Source: JBHGAV01 sp041946685 (lineage in GTDB: Bacteria > Acidobacteriota > Terriglobia > Bryobacterales > Bryobacteraceae). From it: DNA of 64,000 nucleotides. The notes beneath the pieces were generated by a model. The model searched no databases, had not been told where the DNA came from, and saw nothing but the letters and a program-made list of their open reading frames with translations. The stretch covers positions 23,630 to 87,629 of the forward strand of contig JBHGAV010000010.1 in NCBI GenBank assembly GCA_041946685.1. The letters are read 5' to 3'. A program made the translations under genes and the position numbers. Each line of letters begins with the position of its first letter. Positions within the stretch are counted from its first letter, which is position 1. Below are positions 8,930-17,215 of this stretch, piece by piece.

Positions 8930-9860
8930 CGACTCCTTCAAGGCGCCGCCGGCTTTGAGCGTCGTCATCTCCTGCTACCATTCCCGCTCGACGCTGGATG
9001 ATTGCCTATCCAGTCTCCGGCGGCAACAGACGCGCAGACGGTTCGAGGTCATTCTGGTGGACAGTTCCGCGGACGGGACGGCTGACCACGTACGGCGGAA
9101 CTTTCCGGAAGTCCGCCTGCTGGCATCCGCGCGGCGCCTGTATTGCGGGGACGCCCGCAACCTCGCGCTGGGAGTAGCGCGGGCGCCCATCGTCGCGTTC
9201 CTCGACGCCGATTGCTATGTCGGGGCGGAGTGGGTCGAGGCTGTGCTGGAGGCGCACCGCTCGCCGCATTGGCTGGTCGGCGGCGCGATCGATAACGGTA
9301 GCCGGAACAGCGTGACCGCCTGGGCCTACTACTTCTGTGAATTCAGCTTGTGGCTGCCCCGGACGAAGCCGGAAGAAATCGGCGAGATCGCGGGCTGTTG
9401 CCTTTCCCTCAAGCGCGAAGCGTTCGAACGGTATGGCCCGTTTCTCGCGGGAACTTACTGTTCGGACACGGCGTTTCAGTGGAGGGCAGCGCGGGACGGA
9501 CAAAGGGTGCTCTCTAGCCCCGCCATCCGCGTGTATCATACCTGTGAATCAAGCCTGGGCGAATTTCTGGCGCATGTGGTCGAGCACCGGCGCTTCTTCA
9601 TATTGGTGGCCCGGCACCAGAGGAAGCTCGAAGGCTGGCGGCGGTGGGCGGCGATCGCCGCGTCGCCGCTGTACCCGTTCCTTCTATTGGCTTTGACCGG
9701 CTGGCGGGTGGCAAGGCGCCCGCGTTACCTGGGTTGGTTTCTGCTCTCCTCGCCCCTGGTGTTTCTCGGATGTTGCGCGCGTGCGTGGGGTGAATTGACC
9801 GGCCTGCTCGCCGGGCCGCGCGCCTCGGACTCGGACGCTTCGATCCCTGCCGTGCGCTAA
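8916..9860 (+). CDS. Family 2 glycosyltransferase with C-terminal membrane segments
   Basis: 314 aa. The GT-A fold is evident: LSVVISCYHSRSTLDDCL at the N-terminus, FEVILVDSSADGTAD, and the metal-binding FLDADCYVGAEWVE near residue 95. Two hydrophobic stretches follow residue 245 (PLYPFLLLALTGW and LGWFLLSSPLVFLGCC), so the enzyme is probably bound to the inner membrane. It overlaps the radical SAM gene and is transcribed with it. Acceptor and donor cannot be inferred. Confidence 0.87.
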   Translation: MRAPDDSFKAPPALSVVISCYHSRSTLDDCLSSLRRQQTRRRFEVILVDSSADGTADHVRRNFPEVRLLASARRLYCGDARNLALGVARAPIVAFLDADCYVGAEWVEAVLEAHRSPHWLVGGAIDNGSRNSVTAWAYYFCEFSLWLPRTKPEEIGEIAGCCLSLKREAFERYGPFLAGTYCSDTAFQWRAARDGQRVLSSPAIRVYHTCESSLGEFLAHVVEHRRFFILVARHQRKLEGWRRWAAIAASPLYPFLLLALTGWRVARRPRYLGWFLLSSPLVFLGCCARAWGELTGLLAGPRASDSDASIPAVR

Positions 9861-9872
9861 GATCTGTTCCAG

Positions 9873-10844
9873 ATGCAGCCCGTTCTGGAACTGCGCGATC
9901 TGGCCAAACACTACACGGATCACACAGCCCTGGAGGGGATCTCCCTGGAGATCCCGTGGGGCTCTTTCTATTCTCTGCTGGGGCCGTCCGGCTGCGGCAA
10001 GACCACCACGTTGCGCCTGGTCGCGGGCTTCGAGCAGCCGACCCGCGGCGAGGTCCGCCTCAACGGACAGTCCATCAACCATCTCCGCCCCTATGAGCGA
10101 AACGTCAGCACGGTCTTCCAGAACTACGCCCTGTTTCCGCACCTGACCGTGGAGGAGAACGTCCGGTTCGGCCTCAAGCGCCGGGGCGCCACAGATGCGG
10201 ACCGCCGCGCCCGCGAGGCGATCGCGATGGTGCAGCTTGCCGGCAAGGAGAAGCGCTACCCTTCGGAGATTTCGGGCGGCGAGCGGCAGCGGGTGGCGCT
10301 GGCGCGGTCCCTGGTGCTGGAGCCGGAGGTGCTGCTGCTCGACGAGCCGCTGGCCGCGCTCGATCCCGCTCTCCGCAAGCAGATGCGCGGCGAACTGAAG
10401 GAGCTTCAACGCCGGATCGGCATCACCTTCCTGTTTGTCACGCACGACCAGGAGGAGGCGCTTACTCTCTCGGACAAGATCGCGGTGATGCGGCAGGGTC
10501 GGATCGAGCAGACCGGCACGCCCGAGGAGATCTACCTCCATCCGCGGACCCGTTTTGTAGCCGGCTTCCTGGGCGCCGTCAACTGGATCGACGGAGCCGG
10601 CATCCGGCCGGAGGCCACTCGGCTTACGCGCGCGGCTCCCCCGGCGGGAGCGCGGACCTGTCCGGCCGTCGTCGCCGGATCCGTGTTCCTGGGCAACTTG
10701 TTCCAGGTGGAGGTCCACCTCGCTTCCGGCGGAAGCGTTGTGGCCGAGGTTCCGCGGCCCGACGGCGGTTTCGACCAGGGCGAGCGCGTTCAGGTGTGGT
10801 GGCGCGAGTGCGACGAAATGCGATTCCCCCAAGAGCCCGCATGA
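9873..10844 (+). CDS. potA: Spermidine/putrescine ABC transporter ATP-binding protein
   Basis: 323 aa. Walker A GPSGCGKTTTLRLVAGF, signature SGGERQRVALARSL, Walker B VLLLDEPLAALD and the H-loop FVTHDQEEAL are all present. The C-terminal 80 residues form a short TOBE-type domain (PEATRLTRA to EVHLASGGS). PotA energises polyamine import. Its stop overlaps the start of potB (ATGA), and potC and potD follow, giving the canonical potABCD order. Confidence 0.93.
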   Translation: MQPVLELRDLAKHYTDHTALEGISLEIPWGSFYSLLGPSGCGKTTTLRLVAGFEQPTRGEVRLNGQSINHLRPYERNVSTVFQNYALFPHLTVEENVRFGLKRRGATDADRRAREAIAMVQLAGKEKRYPSEISGGERQRVALARSLVLEPEVLLLDEPLAALDPALRKQMRGELKELQRRIGITFLFVTHDQEEALTLSDKIAVMRQGRIEQTGTPEEIYLHPRTRFVAGFLGAVNWIDGAGIRPEATRLTRAAPPAGARTCPAVVAGSVFLGNLFQVEVHLASGGSVVAEVPRPDGGFDQGERVQVWWRECDEMRFPQEPA

Positions 10845-11671
10845 AGCGCCTGCGCCTGCTTCTCCTAAGCCCGGCGGCCGTGGTGATCGGCGTGCTCTTC
10901 ATCGCGCCGCTGGGCGTGGTGCTGCTCTACAGCTTCCTCAGCCGGGGGGTGTTCGGCGGCGTCGAGGGTCCGGCCACGCTCGACAACTACACGCGGCTCG
11001 CCGATCCGCTGTACCTCAAGATTCTGATTCGTTCCGTTCTGATGGCGGCCGCGGCCACCCTGGGGTGCCTGCTGCTGGGATTCCCGTTGGCGCTGTTCAT
11101 TTCGCGCGCCGGTCGAAGGAAGGGCCTATATCTCGGCCTGGTGATGCTGCCCTTCTGGACCAGTTTTTTGGTGCGCACCTATGCCTGGATGTTCCTGCTG
11201 CGGGACACGGGCCTGATCAACGCCACGCTTCTGCACCTGGGCTTCATCCGGGAGCCGCTGCCGCTTCTCTATAGCGCCGGCGCGGTACTGGTGGGTCTGG
11301 TTTACGGCTACCTGCCCTTCGCCGTGCTGCCGCTCTACGCCACTCTGGAAAGAATCGACCCGAATCTGCTGGAAGCCGCGGCGGAGCTGGGAGCGAAGCC
11401 CTGGCAAACGCTGCGGCGCGTGATCCTCCCCTTGTCGGCTCCGGGACTCCGGGCGGGCGCGGTACTGGTCTTCATCCCCTGCCTGGGCGCCTACCTGACG
11501 CCGGACCTGCTCGGGGGCGCCAAGACCGTGATGGCGGGCAACCTGATCCAGAACCAGTTCACCGGGGCGCGCGACTGGCCCTTCGGGTCGGCGGCGTCGC
11601 TAGTCCTGATGGCGGTGACGATGGGGATGCTGGCGCTGTGGGTGCGGCGCGAAAAGGAGAAGCTGCTGTGA
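10841..11671 (+). CDS. potB: Spermidine/putrescine ABC transporter permease PotB
   Basis: 276 aa with six predicted membrane helices. The EAA loop that contacts the ATPase is visible as EAAAELGAKPWQTLRRVILPLSAPG. The start at 10841 overlaps the potA stop; a longer in-frame GTG start exists at 10796 but would add a charged leader inside potA. It pairs with PotC to form the channel. Confidence 0.92.
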   Translation: MKRLRLLLLSPAAVVIGVLFIAPLGVVLLYSFLSRGVFGGVEGPATLDNYTRLADPLYLKILIRSVLMAAAATLGCLLLGFPLALFISRAGRRKGLYLGLVMLPFWTSFLVRTYAWMFLLRDTGLINATLLHLGFIREPLPLLYSAGAVLVGLVYGYLPFAVLPLYATLERIDPNLLEAAAELGAKPWQTLRRVILPLSAPGLRAGAVLVFIPCLGAYLTPDLLGGAKTVMAGNLIQNQFTGARDWPFGSAASLVLMAVTMGMLALWVRREKEKLL

Positions 11672-12426
11672 GGCGGCTGCTGGCGCTGTACGCGGCGGGT
11701 GCCCTGGCGTTCCTGCACGTCCCGCTGCTGGTGCTTATTCTATTCAGCTTCAATTCGTCGAGATTCACTGTCTGGGAGGGCTTCACCGTCCAGTGGTACC
11801 GGGCGGCCGTGCGCGATCCGCAACTGGTGGAAGGCGCGGTCAACAGCCTCCTCATCGCCCTGGCCGCGACGGCCATCTCGACCGTCATCGGAACGCTGTG
11901 CGCCTATGGGCTCTGGAAGCGCGGCTCGGGATTCATCTCCGGATCGCTCTACCTGTCGCTGGTGACGCCGGAAATCGTCATCGGGATCTCGTTGCTGGCC
12001 TTCTACCAGTGGATCTTTCGTTACCTGGGCGCGCAACTGGGCATGCACACCGTCATCGGCGCGCACGTGGCGTTTTCGATCGCCTACGTGGTGGTGGTGG
12101 TCGTGGCCCGGCTGCGGACGCTCGACCCGGCGCTGGAGGAAGCGGCCATGGACCTGGGAGCCACCGAATGGCAGGCGTTCCGCGAAGCGACCCTGCCGCA
12201 GCTCTGGCCGGCGGTCGCCGCGGCGGCCCTGCTGGCGTTCACGGTCTCCTTCGACGATTACGTGATCACCAGCCTGGTGGCGGGCGTGGATTCGCAGACG
12301 CTGCCCATGGTCATTTACGCCATGGCCAGGCGCGGCGCCAGCCCGGTGATGAACGCGGTGTCGGCCCTGATCGTGGTGGGATTCGGAGCGCTGATCGTGG
12401 CGGCGGAGAGGTGGAGGCGCGCGTGA
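11668..12426 (+). CDS. potC: Spermidine/putrescine ABC transporter permease PotC
   Basis: 252 aa. It starts at GTG overlapping the potB stop (GTGA). The N-terminus shows the PotC pattern VLILFSFNSSRFTVWEGFTVQWY. The EAA loop reads EEAAMDLGATEWQAFREATLPQLWP, and SFDDYVITS is typical of PotC. Six membrane helices are expected. It ends in another GTGA overlap with potD. Confidence 0.92.
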   Translation: MRRLLALYAAGALAFLHVPLLVLILFSFNSSRFTVWEGFTVQWYRAAVRDPQLVEGAVNSLLIALAATAISTVIGTLCAYGLWKRGSGFISGSLYLSLVTPEIVIGISLLAFYQWIFRYLGAQLGMHTVIGAHVAFSIAYVVVVVVARLRTLDPALEEAAMDLGATEWQAFREATLPQLWPAVAAAALLAFTVSFDDYVITSLVAGVDSQTLPMVIYAMARRGASPVMNAVSALIVVGFGALIVAAERWRRA

Positions 12427-13427
12427 ACCGCAGGCTGTTCCTGATGTCGGCGGCGGGCGCGGCCGGCTGCTCGCGGGGCGGGGCGCGCCTCAACGTCTTC
12501 AACTGGTCGAACTACGTGGCGCCGGACACGATCCCCAACTTCGAGCGGGAGACGGGCATCCGCGTCCGCTATGCCGTATACGAAAGCAACGAGGAGATGC
12601 TGGCGCGGGTCTTCTCGGGCAATTCCGGCTGGGACGTGGTCTTTCCGACGCACTACTTCATACGGCCCATGCGGGAGCAGGGCCTGCTGGCGCGATTGAG
12701 CCATGAGCGGCTGCCGAACCTGCGGTCGCTCGACGAGGGTTTCCGCTCGCCGGAATGGGACCCGGACCTGGAGTGGTGCGCGCCGTACATGTGGAGCGGG
12801 ACCGGCATCGCCTATAGCCGTAAGGTGGACCCCGCGCCTTCGTCCTGGGCCGCGATGTGGGACACCAGGCTTTCCGGGCGGATCACGATGCTGGACGATC
12901 CGGCCGAAGTACTGGGCGCGGCGCTCAAGAAGCTGGGGTTGCCGGTGAACTCGACCAGCCCGGACCAGTTGTGGCGGGCGCAGCAGGAGGCGATCCGGCA
13001 GAAGCCTTTGCTGCGCGCCTACCTGAACGCCGAGGTGCGCGACCAGTTGGCGGCGGGCGACGTTCTGGCGGCGCAGATGTGGGGCACGACGGCGCAGCAG
13101 GCCATGGACGCGTCGACCGGCCTGGCGTTCATCTACCCGTCGGAGGGTTTTCCGCTGTACGCCGACTGCGCGGTGATCCTGCGGGAGAGCCGGCGGGTGG
13201 AACTGGCGCACCGGTTCATCGATTACCTGCTGCGGCCGGAGGTATCGGCATCGATCTCGAGGGCTTCGCGCACGGCGGCCTGCGCGCGCGTGCCGGAGGA
13301 GTTGCGGCGCAATCCGGTGCTCTATCCGCCGCCGGATGTGCTGGCGCGCGGCGAGTGGTGGCAGACCCCTCCCCCTTCCCTCCAGCGCCTCCGGGACCGG
13401 CTGTGGACCGAGATCAAGAGTACGTAG
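12423..13427 (+). CDS. potD: Spermidine/putrescine-binding lipoprotein PotD
   Basis: 334 aa. The GTG start overlaps the potC stop. A short lipoprotein signal with lipobox GAAGC puts Cys at about residue 16. The mature part begins LNVFNWSNYVAPDTIPNFE, the usual PotD/PotF opening. WDVVFPTHYFIRPM and WGTTAQQAMD lie in the ligand-binding lobes. It delivers polyamine to PotBC on the outer face of the inner membrane. The operon probably ends in the hairpin element immediately downstream. Confidence 0.93.
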   Translation: MNRRLFLMSAAGAAGCSRGGARLNVFNWSNYVAPDTIPNFERETGIRVRYAVYESNEEMLARVFSGNSGWDVVFPTHYFIRPMREQGLLARLSHERLPNLRSLDEGFRSPEWDPDLEWCAPYMWSGTGIAYSRKVDPAPSSWAAMWDTRLSGRITMLDDPAEVLGAALKKLGLPVNSTSPDQLWRAQQEAIRQKPLLRAYLNAEVRDQLAAGDVLAAQMWGTTAQQAMDASTGLAFIYPSEGFPLYADCAVILRESRRVELAHRFIDYLLRPEVSASISRASRTAACARVPEELRRNPVLYPPPDVLARGEWWQTPPPSLQRLRDRLWTEIKST

Positions 13428-13447
13428 AACAGCTTCCCGGGACGCAA

Positions 13448-13533
13448 GTGGGGCGGCTTTTCAGGCCGCGGACCCGCTTCCAAGCGGGTCCAGCCGGCCA
13501 GAGACCGGCTGCGGGTAAGAATACCCGCCCCAC
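13448..13533. repeat. 86-bp multi-hairpin element (REP/MITE-like) between convergent genes
   Basis: Outer arms GTGGGGCGG (13448-13456) and CCGCCCCAC (13525-13533) are perfectly complementary. Inside are successive stems: GCGGC/GCCGC (13453-13457 with 13465-13469), GACCCGCTT/AAGCGGGTC (13471-13479 with 13482-13490), CAGCCGG/CCGGCTG (13491-13497 with 13505-13511) and GCGGGTA/TACCCGC (13511-13517 with 13522-13528). The last stem competes with the outer arms. The element lies between potD and the convergent aldolase gene, so it could end transcription from both sides or be a dispersed repeat. Confidence 0.75.
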
Positions 13534-13542
13534 ATGCAAGTC

Positions 13543-14388
13543 CTACCGCTCGCCCGGCGGGGGCGCGCTGACGTTGCCGCGGCCCGGAGGCGTCCAGCCG
13601 TCGTTGGATGGGCCGTTCTGGAAGAACTTGGATGTGCCGCTGAGCGGATGGCCCGTGGCGTATGTCGCGTTGGCCTGGCCGAAGATCTTGCCCGCTTTCA
13701 AGGTTTCGTCATGGACCTTCGTGACCATCTCCAGATACTTCGGGTCCTTCTGGTTGAGCCCGGAGAAGGAGCTCAGGTCGGCATTGCCGATGATCACCAC
13801 ATCGATCCCGGGAACTCGGGCGATTTCATGGGCGTTGGCCACGCCGGTGGGCGTCTCGATCATGACCACCACCAGCATGTTGTCGTTGACCGTCTGCCGG
13901 TAATTGCCATACTTGCCCCAGAGACGACTGGCCTGGCCCCCGCCCGAACTGCGGCGGCCCGCTGGCGGAAAGAGCGCCCACTTGGCGGCTTCCCTGGCGC
14001 GCCCCTCGTCATCAACCGTGGGTATGATCACGCCGAGCGCGCCGATGTCGGTGGCATGCTGGATGTGAAACTCCTGGGCGTCGGGCAGCCGGATCATGGG
14101 GATCGCCGGAACGTCGGGGCACGCCGCGATCATCGCTTCGATATCCGCGAACGAGAGCGTGCTGTGCTGCATTTCAAACCAGGTGTAGTCGTAGTGCTTC
14201 GCTGATTCGCAGTAGCCCTTGGGGTCCATCCGGGACTGCGTGAAGCTGAAGACCTGCTTGCCTTCCAGCAGCTTCTGCTTGGCGGTGTTGTACAGCTTGG
14301 GCTTGGCGGCCCCCTGTCCCTGCGCAGACAGGGTCGCGCCGGCGGCTAGGGCAAGCAAGGCCCCCCAACGAATCCAGTTAGAACGCAT
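13543..14388 (-). CDS. HpcH/HpaI aldolase-family protein with signal peptide
   Basis: 281 aa. A signal peptide (WGALLALAAGATLSAQG, residues 8-24) precedes a domain like HpaI-type class II pyruvate aldolases. Visible family marks are the Arg in IPMIRLPD, His in FEMQHSTLS, the metal Glu in VVMIETPTGVANAHEI and the metal Asp in IIGNADLSSF. Family members cleave 2-keto-3-deoxy acids in the cytoplasm, so export is unusual. It has its own promoter candidate and sits downstream of the iorAB-like pair on the same strand. The C-terminal 35 residues (Pro/Gly-rich) look disordered. Confidence 0.78.
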   Translation of the reverse strand: MRSNWIRWGALLALAAGATLSAQGQGAAKPKLYNTAKQKLLEGKQVFSFTQSRMDPKGYCESAKHYDYTWFEMQHSTLSFADIEAMIAACPDVPAIPMIRLPDAQEFHIQHATDIGALGVIIPTVDDEGRAREAAKWALFPPAGRRSSGGGQASRLWGKYGNYRQTVNDNMLVVVMIETPTGVANAHEIARVPGIDVVIIGNADLSSFSGLNQKDPKYLEMVTKVHDETLKAGKIFGQANATYATGHPLSGTSKFFQNGPSNDGWTPPGRGNVSAPPPGER

Positions 14389-14440
14389 CTTACGTGTAGA
14401 CCTCCTTCACGCCTTCCTCGCGGAAATGGCGACGAAAGGA

Positions 14441-14470
14441 AGTATACACCGGGCGCTACGCCCAGGTGAA
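14441..14470 (-). promoter_or_regulatory. Candidate sigma-70-type promoter of the aldolase gene
   Basis: On the minus strand, TTCACC (14470-14465) and TATACT (14446-14441) are spaced by 18 bp. A GAAGGAGG-like ribosome binding site lies between it and the start at 14388. The -35 falls in the end of the upstream oxidoreductase gene. Confidence 0.4.
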
Positions 14471-16669
14471 GCCGTGTTTGGACAGCGGCAGGTCGCGGAT
14501 GCGTTTGCCAGTGGCGGCGAAGATGGCGTTGGCGATAGCGGGAAGAATGGGAGGAAGCGCCGGTTCTCCCAGCCCCGTGGGCGGATTGTCGGAAAGCCGC
14601 CAGTGCACTTCGATGACGGGCGGCGCCTGGTCGATGCGCACGAAATCGTGCTCGTGGAAGTTGGTCTGCACAACCCGGCCGCGGTCGAGCGTGATCTCCT
14701 GAGCCATCAACTCGCTCATGCCGTCGATGACGGAGCCTTGCACCTGCTGCTCAGCGCCGGATGGATTGATGACTTGGCAGCCGACATCACCGGCCACCCA
14801 AACCCGGTTCACGCGAACGCCGCTGTCTGCATTGACGGTGACCTCGGCAACTTCAGCGAAGTAGCCGAGGTGGCTGAAATGAAAGCCGACTCCCATCGCC
14901 GTGCCCTGGGGCAGCCGGCGTTTGCCCCAGCCGGAGCGCTCGGCCACTAGTTCCAGGACGCCGCGCATCCGTTCGGCGTTGAAGACAGAACCCTGCTGAT
15001 TGGGGAGAGGAAGGGGCGGCACGGCCAGGAGCGCCAGCCGGAACGCCAGCGGGTCCTTGCCCGCGGCGTGAGCCAGTTCGTCAAGGAACGAATGCATGAC
15101 GAAAGCGTGCGCGTTGCTGCCCGGGGCGCGAAGCGCGCCCGTCTTCAGACGCAGCGGCATGACCGAGGTGTGCAAGGCGAAGTTGGGGATGAAGCGCGCC
15201 GGAAATTCGTTGGCGGAAAAGCCGGCGGACGGAGAGAACCGCGCGCCTTCGCCAAAGCTGACGAAATGATCGCGCCAGGCCACAAGATTCCCGGAAGCGT
15301 CCAGACCGCCGCGCAGAAGGTGGAATCCGGCAGGACGGAAGTAATCATGGGTCATGTCGTCTTCCCGGCTCCAAAGCAGCTTCACCGGCGCCCCCGCGGC
15401 GCGGGCGATCCAGGCGGCCTCCACCATGTAGTCGTTGGTAAGTCTGCGGCCGAACCCGCCGCCGCCCCGCAGCAGGTGGACGGTGATATCGCTTTCGGGG
15501 ATCCCCAGGAACCTGGAGACCAGGGCGCGGCCCGTGGCCGGCTGCTGGCTGGTGGTCCAGATTTCCAATTTTCCGTCCCGATAGCGGGCCGTGGAGCCCT
15601 GAGGCTCCAGGGGAGCGTGCGCAATGAAGGGGTAGGAATACGTCGCCTCGACGACGCGGGCTGCGCCCCCGAGGGCGGCCTCCACATCGCCGTCGCTGCG
15701 CAGAGTCTGGCCGGGAGGCTGCTTGAACAGTTCCCCGGCGCGGCGCGCGAAGCCCTCGCTGGATTGCTCGGCCGCCTGGCCCTCGTCCCAGGTGACTTCC
15801 AGCTTCTGCCGCGCGGACTCGGCCTGCCACCAGGTATCGGCCAGAATGGCGATGCCCGGCTCCAGGCCCGGGTCTCCCGCAACGACCGGATCGCGCACCG
15901 CGTTGCCTTCCACCACGAACGCCTGGCGGACACCCGGCAGGCCCCTGATGACGTCCAGATTGGCGCGGACCACCCTTCCTCCGAAAACCGGACACTTGTG
16001 GTAAACGGCGTGTAACATGCCGGGCAAGGTGAAATCGATTCCATAGACAGCCTTGCCGGTAACGATGTCCGAGACCTCGACGTGAGGGGTTCGGTGGCCG
16101 ATGATCTTGTAGTCCTTCGGATCTTTGAGCGGCACCGTGGCCGGATCCGGCGGGGAAAGGGTGGCGGCGAGAGAAGCCAGCGAGCCGTAACCGGCCGAGC
16201 GTCCGGAGGGACGGTGGTAGACGCTGCCCGAAGAGGTGTAGCACTCCGACGGCGGCACACCCCAGGTCTGGGCGGCGGCGGCGATGAACATCTGCCTGCC
16301 GGCGGCGCCCACGCGCCGGAGGGGGTCCCAGTTGGTGGGGGTCGCGGTGCTCCCGCCAGCGGCCTGGCGGCCGTAGCGGGCGTCCAGGAAGGCCTGCTCG
16401 ACTTTGACGCTCTTCCAATCGACGTCCAGTTCCTCTGCGATGAGCATGGGCAGCATGGTCCTGACTCCCTGCCCTACTTCGGGGTTCTTGGCCATGATGG
16501 TCACGGCCCCGTCCGCGGAGATCCGCATGAAGGCGTTCGGCTCCAGGGCGGGCGTGGGAGCTGCGCCGGGGCCTTGCGCAACTGCCTCCGAAACCGGGTG
16601 GAGGCAGAGCAGCAGGCCGCCACCGCCCAGCGCCGTGGCTCGCAGGAACTCGCGTCTGCCGGTCTTCAT
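14456..16669 (-). CDS. iorB: Molybdopterin-binding subunit, isoquinoline 1-oxidoreductase beta / aldehyde dehydrogenase type
   Basis: 737 aa. A TAT signal (GRREFLRATALGGGG, residues 4-18) leads into a xanthine-oxidase-family large subunit. The cofactor loop GGGGFGRRLTNDY and the near-C-terminal GLGEPALPPILPAIANA, with the catalytic Glu, are intact. Length and the TAT signal fit IorB-type subunits, which hydroxylate N-heterocycles or oxidise aldehydes and pass electrons to a small Fe-S subunit. The start at 16669 overlaps the stop of that subunit (ATGA); an upstream open frame was ignored because the TAT motif then sits at the N-terminus. The substrate is unknown. Confidence 0.85.
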   Translation of the reverse strand: MKTGRREFLRATALGGGGLLLCLHPVSEAVAQGPGAAPTPALEPNAFMRISADGAVTIMAKNPEVGQGVRTMLPMLIAEELDVDWKSVKVEQAFLDARYGRQAAGGSTATPTNWDPLRRVGAAGRQMFIAAAAQTWGVPPSECYTSSGSVYHRPSGRSAGYGSLASLAATLSPPDPATVPLKDPKDYKIIGHRTPHVEVSDIVTGKAVYGIDFTLPGMLHAVYHKCPVFGGRVVRANLDVIRGLPGVRQAFVVEGNAVRDPVVAGDPGLEPGIAILADTWWQAESARQKLEVTWDEGQAAEQSSEGFARRAGELFKQPPGQTLRSDGDVEAALGGAARVVEATYSYPFIAHAPLEPQGSTARYRDGKLEIWTTSQQPATGRALVSRFLGIPESDITVHLLRGGGGFGRRLTNDYMVEAAWIARAAGAPVKLLWSREDDMTHDYFRPAGFHLLRGGLDASGNLVAWRDHFVSFGEGARFSPSAGFSANEFPARFIPNFALHTSVMPLRLKTGALRAPGSNAHAFVMHSFLDELAHAAGKDPLAFRLALLAVPPLPLPNQQGSVFNAERMRGVLELVAERSGWGKRRLPQGTAMGVGFHFSHLGYFAEVAEVTVNADSGVRVNRVWVAGDVGCQVINPSGAEQQVQGSVIDGMSELMAQEITLDRGRVVQTNFHEHDFVRIDQAPPVIEVHWRLSDNPPTGLGEPALPPILPAIANAIFAATGKRIRDLPLSKHGFTWA

Positions 16670-17142
16670 GGCCGCCCTCCACGGGCCGCGGCCATCTCGG
16701 CGGCCCTGTGAATCGCCTGGCGTATGCGCAGGTAGGTGGCGCAACGGCAGAGGTTGCCGTGCATCGCGGCGTCGATGTCGCCGTCCGAGGGCCTGGGCTT
16801 CTCGGCCAGCAAGGCCGCGGCGTTCATGATCTGGCCGGCCTGGCAGTAACCACACTGCGGAACGTCGACTTCCTGCCAGGCAAGCTGGAGGGGGTGGGTC
16901 CCGTCCGGCGACAGGCCCTCAATCGTGGTGATGCGGGCGCCGGCGGCCTCCGCAACCGGCGTCGTGCAGCTACGCACAGCCTTGCCGTTGAGGTGGACGG
17001 TGCAGGCGCCGCAAAGCCCCATGCCGCAGCCGTACTTTGTTCCTTTCAGGTCAAGAACATCGCGGAGCACCCAGAGCAGGGGCGTATCGGCGGGAACATC
17101 CACCGTGCGCGCAAGGCCGTTCACGGCCAGTTTATAGGGCAT
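16666..17142 (-). CDS. iorA: [2Fe-2S] subunit of molybdenum hydroxylase (IorA-like)
   Basis: 158 aa, the usual length. The plant-type [2Fe-2S] motif (YGCGMGLCGACTVHLNG, plus a later Cys in VRSC) is followed by the second cluster domain (QCGYCQAGQIM and GNLCRCATYLRIR). It carries electrons from the Mo centre of the next gene product. It has no signal of its own; such subunits are usually carried out of the cell by the TAT signal of the partner. It begins at the ATG at 17142, shortly after a divergent cdaA. Confidence 0.92.
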   Translation of the reverse strand: MPYKLAVNGLARTVDVPADTPLLWVLRDVLDLKGTKYGCGMGLCGACTVHLNGKAVRSCTTPVAEAAGARITTIEGLSPDGTHPLQLAWQEVDVPQCGYCQAGQIMNAAALLAEKPRPSDGDIDAAMHGNLCRCATYLRIRQAIHRAAEMAAARGGRP

Positions 17143-17215
17143 GGTTGGAGGATGCGGCGACGATGCGAAAAGATTCTCGGCAGACCGCGGCAATAAAGGT
17201 AAGATATAGGTTCGG

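Noticed and set aside
13448..13533. CRISPR-like array or tRNA-like cloverleaf in the hairpin element
   Set aside because: There is no repeat-spacer periodicity, no cas gene, and no anticodon or T-loop consensus.
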